This document shows positions 43,132-45,081 of a DNA stretch of 45,081 nucleotides, piece after piece (position 1 is the stretch's first letter; every line of letters starts with the position of its first letter). The position numbers and the translations under genes are program-made. Source of the DNA: Streptomyces hirsutus (GTDB lineage: Bacteria; Actinomycetota; Actinomycetes; Streptomycetales; Streptomycetaceae); NCBI RefSeq assembly GCF_001418415.1, contig NZ_LIQT01000057.1, positions 1-45,081 of the forward strand, written 5' to 3'. The notes under the pieces are model-generated. The model had not been told where the DNA came from and ran no database searches. It saw nothing but the letters and a program-made list of their open reading frames with translations.

Positions 43132-43304
43132 GTGAGGATGAGGATGCGCGGCGTTGAGCTGGACTCCGTTGCCGCATCCAGCAGCGTGCTCGTGACATAC
43201 CACTGAACAACACCGCTGGCCGACCGGTTCTGTCCGCTGCGGTGGCGTCGGTGTCGTCCTCCGGCCGTTTCGCCGAGCGCGCTCACGCATTCCCTCATCC
43301 TCAC
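43132..43304 (+). promoter_or_regulatory. Attenuator-like long-range pairing before the ABC-F gene
   Basis: GTGAGGATGAGG (43132-43143), which spans the ribosome-binding and start region of the leader ORF, is exactly complementary (12 bp) to CCTCATCCTCAC (43293-43304), located 9 nt before the AGGAG ribosome-binding site of the ABC-F gene. If the leader is translated and the ribosome stalls, the pairing could be relieved. Confidence 0.5.
43138..43206 (+). CDS. Short leader ORF (22 aa) upstream of the ABC-F gene
   Basis: ATG 43138 to TGA 43204-43206 encodes MRMRGVELDSVAASSSVLVT then YH; an in-frame GTG lies 6 nt earlier. Short leader ORFs control many macrolide- and lincosamide-resistance genes through ribosome stalling. 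Purine-rich GTGAGG lies directly upstream. The ORF might also be random, but promoter, position and complementarity all agree. Confidence 0.5.
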   Translation: MRMRGVELDSVAASSSVLVTYH

Positions 43305-43325
43305 GGTGAATCAGGAGACACACGC

Positions 43326-45002
43326 GTGCCGATTGCGCAATGCGCATTGCATGACATCACCAAGCACTACCACGACTGCGTCGTACTCGACCGGGTCGGC
43401 TTCACCATCAGGCCGGGCGAGAAGGTCGGAGTGATCGGCGACAACGGATCCGGCAAATCCACGCTGCTCAAGCTCCTCGCCGGGCGCGAGCAGCCCGACA
43501 ACGGCCTGCTCACCGTGGTCGCCCCCGGCGGCGTCGGCTACCTGGCGCAGACGCTGGAACTGCCGCTCGACGCCACCGTCCAGGACGCCGTCGACCTGGC
43601 CCTGTCCGACCTGCGCGAGCTCGAAGCGGCGATGCGCCGGGCTGAGGCGGAACTGGCCGAACACGACACGGACGGCCCCGACACGGACAGCCCCGCATCC
43701 GAGCTGTCCGCCGCCCTCCAGCGCTACGCCGCCCTCGTCGAGCGGTATCAGGCCCGTGGCGGCTACGAGGCCGATGTGCGGGTGGAGGTCGCGCTGCACG
43801 GTCTCGGGCTGCCGAGCCTGGACCGCGACCGGAAGCTCGGGACCCTCTCCGGCGGCGAGCGCTCCCGCCTCGCCCTCGCGGCGACGCTGGCCTCGGCGCC
43901 GGAACTGCTGCTGCTCGACGAGCCGACCAACGACCTCGACGACCGGGCGACGGAATGGCTGGAGGAGCACCTGCGGGGCCATCGCGGCACCGTGGTCGCG
44001 GTCACCCACGACCGGGTGTTCCTCGACCGGCTCACCACCACGATCCTGGAGGTCGATTCCGGCCGCGTCACCCGCTACGGCAACGGCTACGAGGGCTACT
44101 TGACGGCCAAGGCCGTGGAACGCGAGCGGCGGCTGCGGGAGTACGAGGAGTGGCGCGCCGAACTCGACCGCAACCATGGGCTGATCGCCTCCAACGTGGC
44201 GCGGATGGATGGCATCCCGCGCAAGATGTCCCTCTCCGTGTTCGGTCACGGTGCGTACCGCAGGCGCGGGCGCGACCACGGCGCGATGGTGCGGATCCGC
44301 AACGCCAAGCAACGTGTGGCGCAGTTGACCGAGAACCCGGTCCCGGCCCCCGCGGACCCGCTGTCCTTCGCCGCCCGTATCGACACCGCGGGCCCGGAGG
44401 CGGAGGAGACGGAGGAGGCGGCGGTCGAGCTCACCGACGTGCGCGTTGCGGGCCGGCTCGCCGTCGCCTCCCTGAGCATCCGCCCGGGCGAGCGACTGCT
44501 GATCACCGGTCCCAACGGTGCGGGCAAATCCACCTTGTTGCGAGTGCTCTCCGGGGAACTGGAGCCGGACAGCGGATCGGTGCGCGTCGGCTGCCGGGTC
44601 GGGCACCTGCGGCAGGACGAGACGCCCTGGTCGCCCGAGCTGACCGTGCTGCGGGCCTTCGCCCACGGCCGGGACGGCTACCTGGAGGACCATGCCGGAA
44701 AACTGCTCTCCCTGGGCCTGTTCAACCCGTCCGACCTACGGCGACGGGTGAAGGACCTGTCGTACGGACAGCGGCGCCGGATCGAGATCGCCCGGCTGGT
44801 GAGCGACCCGATGGATCTGCTGTTGCTGGACGAGCCCACCAACCATCTCACCCCGGTACTGGTGGAGGAACTGGAGCAGGCGTTGGTGGACTACCGGGGT
44901 GCCGTGGTCGTCGTCACCCACGACCGCCGGATGCGGTCCCGGTTCACCGGTGCCCGGCTCGCCGTGGACCACGGGCGCGTCGTCGAGTTCAGGACGAGCT
45001 GA
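43326..45002 (+). CDS. ABC-F subfamily ATPase (ribosome-protection type)
   Basis: A 558-aa soluble protein with two ABC domains. The first has Walker A GDNGSGKSTLL, signature LSGGERSRL and Walker B LLLLDEPTNDL; the second has GPNGAGKSTLL, signature LSYGQRRRIEI and LLLLDEPTNHL. The interdomain linker (about 265-340) is long and charged, as in antibiotic-resistance ABC-F proteins, which reach into the ribosome exit site. There are no membrane helices. It resembles TlrC/SrmB/CarA-type proteins of macrolide producers. GTG 43326 is chosen because AGGAG is 8 nt upstream; the frame is open to 43242. It is preceded by a leader ORF and possible attenuator, consistent with antibiotic induction. Confidence 0.9.
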   Translation: MPIAQCALHDITKHYHDCVVLDRVGFTIRPGEKVGVIGDNGSGKSTLLKLLAGREQPDNGLLTVVAPGGVGYLAQTLELPLDATVQDAVDLALSDLRELEAAMRRAEAELAEHDTDGPDTDSPASELSAALQRYAALVERYQARGGYEADVRVEVALHGLGLPSLDRDRKLGTLSGGERSRLALAATLASAPELLLLDEPTNDLDDRATEWLEEHLRGHRGTVVAVTHDRVFLDRLTTTILEVDSGRVTRYGNGYEGYLTAKAVERERRLREYEEWRAELDRNHGLIASNVARMDGIPRKMSLSVFGHGAYRRRGRDHGAMVRIRNAKQRVAQLTENPVPAPADPLSFAARIDTAGPEAEETEEAAVELTDVRVAGRLAVASLSIRPGERLLITGPNGAGKSTLLRVLSGELEPDSGSVRVGCRVGHLRQDETPWSPELTVLRAFAHGRDGYLEDHAGKLLSLGLFNPSDLRRRVKDLSYGQRRRIEIARLVSDPMDLLLLDEPTNHLTPVLVEELEQALVDYRGAVVVVTHDRRMRSRFTGARLAVDHGRVVEFRTS

Positions 45003-45081
45003 CTCCTCGGTCCCGCCCCGGATCCGGTGTGGTGCTGCGGACCCGGATGACCGAACCGAGCCGATCGGGAGCGTCTTCGCC

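Noticed and set aside
43337..43350. 14-bp palindrome GCAATGCGCATTGC in the start of the ABC-F gene
   Set aside because: It lies inside the coding sequence and encodes ordinary residues; no operator context.
1..45081. tRNA or rRNA genes
   Set aside because: No cloverleaf-like segments with CCA-adjacent acceptor stems or rRNA signatures were noticed.

Overview
The window looks like a stretch of a Streptomyces chromosome. GC content is very high throughout, there are many GTG starts, and it carries typical Streptomyces families: DUF397 proteins, FG-GAP secreted proteins, nSTAND/WD40 giants, GlcP, a MerR gene with a leaderless promoter, and an IS630 copy carrying a common Streptomyces GGGGGTACCCCC hairpin repeat. 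The density of broken mobile elements and gene fragments suggests an accessory region. The conserved glcP transporter is embedded in it.

Region 1 (1-15270): an ATP-binding anti-sigma-like protein, a Ser/Thr kinase with a TPR-like tail, a UvrD-type helicase with a RelE-like N-terminus, a one-polypeptide nuclease-methyltransferase restriction enzyme, an OLD-family ATPase/TOPRIM nuclease and a membrane-anchored nSTAND ATPase with 14 WD40 repeats. The restriction enzyme and OLD genes are divergent. Each is preceded by the same 17-bp sequence containing a TTGACA -35 box, in mirrored orientation, so they look co-regulated. I read this as a candidate defence island.

Region 2 (15270-20260): debris and small genes. 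It holds a frameshifted gene, an IS5 remnant, a DUF397 gene with the tail of its Scr1-type partner, a secreted FG-GAP protein, a degenerate IS630 with a hairpin insertion, and a SMI1/KNR4 protein.

Region 3 (20257-25617): a lasso-peptide cluster on the minus strand. The order of transcription is precursor (44 aa), asparagine-synthetase-like cyclase, RRE (PqqD-like), transglutaminase-like leader peptidase, and a protein-isoaspartate methyltransferase. A divergent HTH/TPR regulator lies upstream. The predicted core, GTNNFDTADDTEYKNA, can form a Gly1-Asp9 ring that contains an Asp6-Thr7 pair. This fits the known aspartimide-forming lasso-peptide methyltransferases. No transporter gene is visible.

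Region 4 (25618-33000): gene fragments (ATP-binding protein, possible HsdR tail, DUF397, IS982), then glcP with a strong terminator, a membrane-protein pair that includes a 39-aa protein, a complete-looking group II intron with a frameshifted reverse transcriptase, a MerR regulator and an integrase tail.

Region 5 (32879-45081): an NlpC/P60 secreted hydrolase, an HTH-nSTAND-WD40 protein, an I36-type secreted inhibitor, a lipoprotein, fragments of an ATP-binding protein and IS110, a SMI1/KNR4 protein, two unknowns, a VOC protein, and an ABC-F ribosome-protection-type ATPase. A leader ORF precedes the ABC-F gene, and its ribosome-binding region can pair with the sequence just upstream of the ABC-F start, which suggests antibiotic-inducible attenuation.
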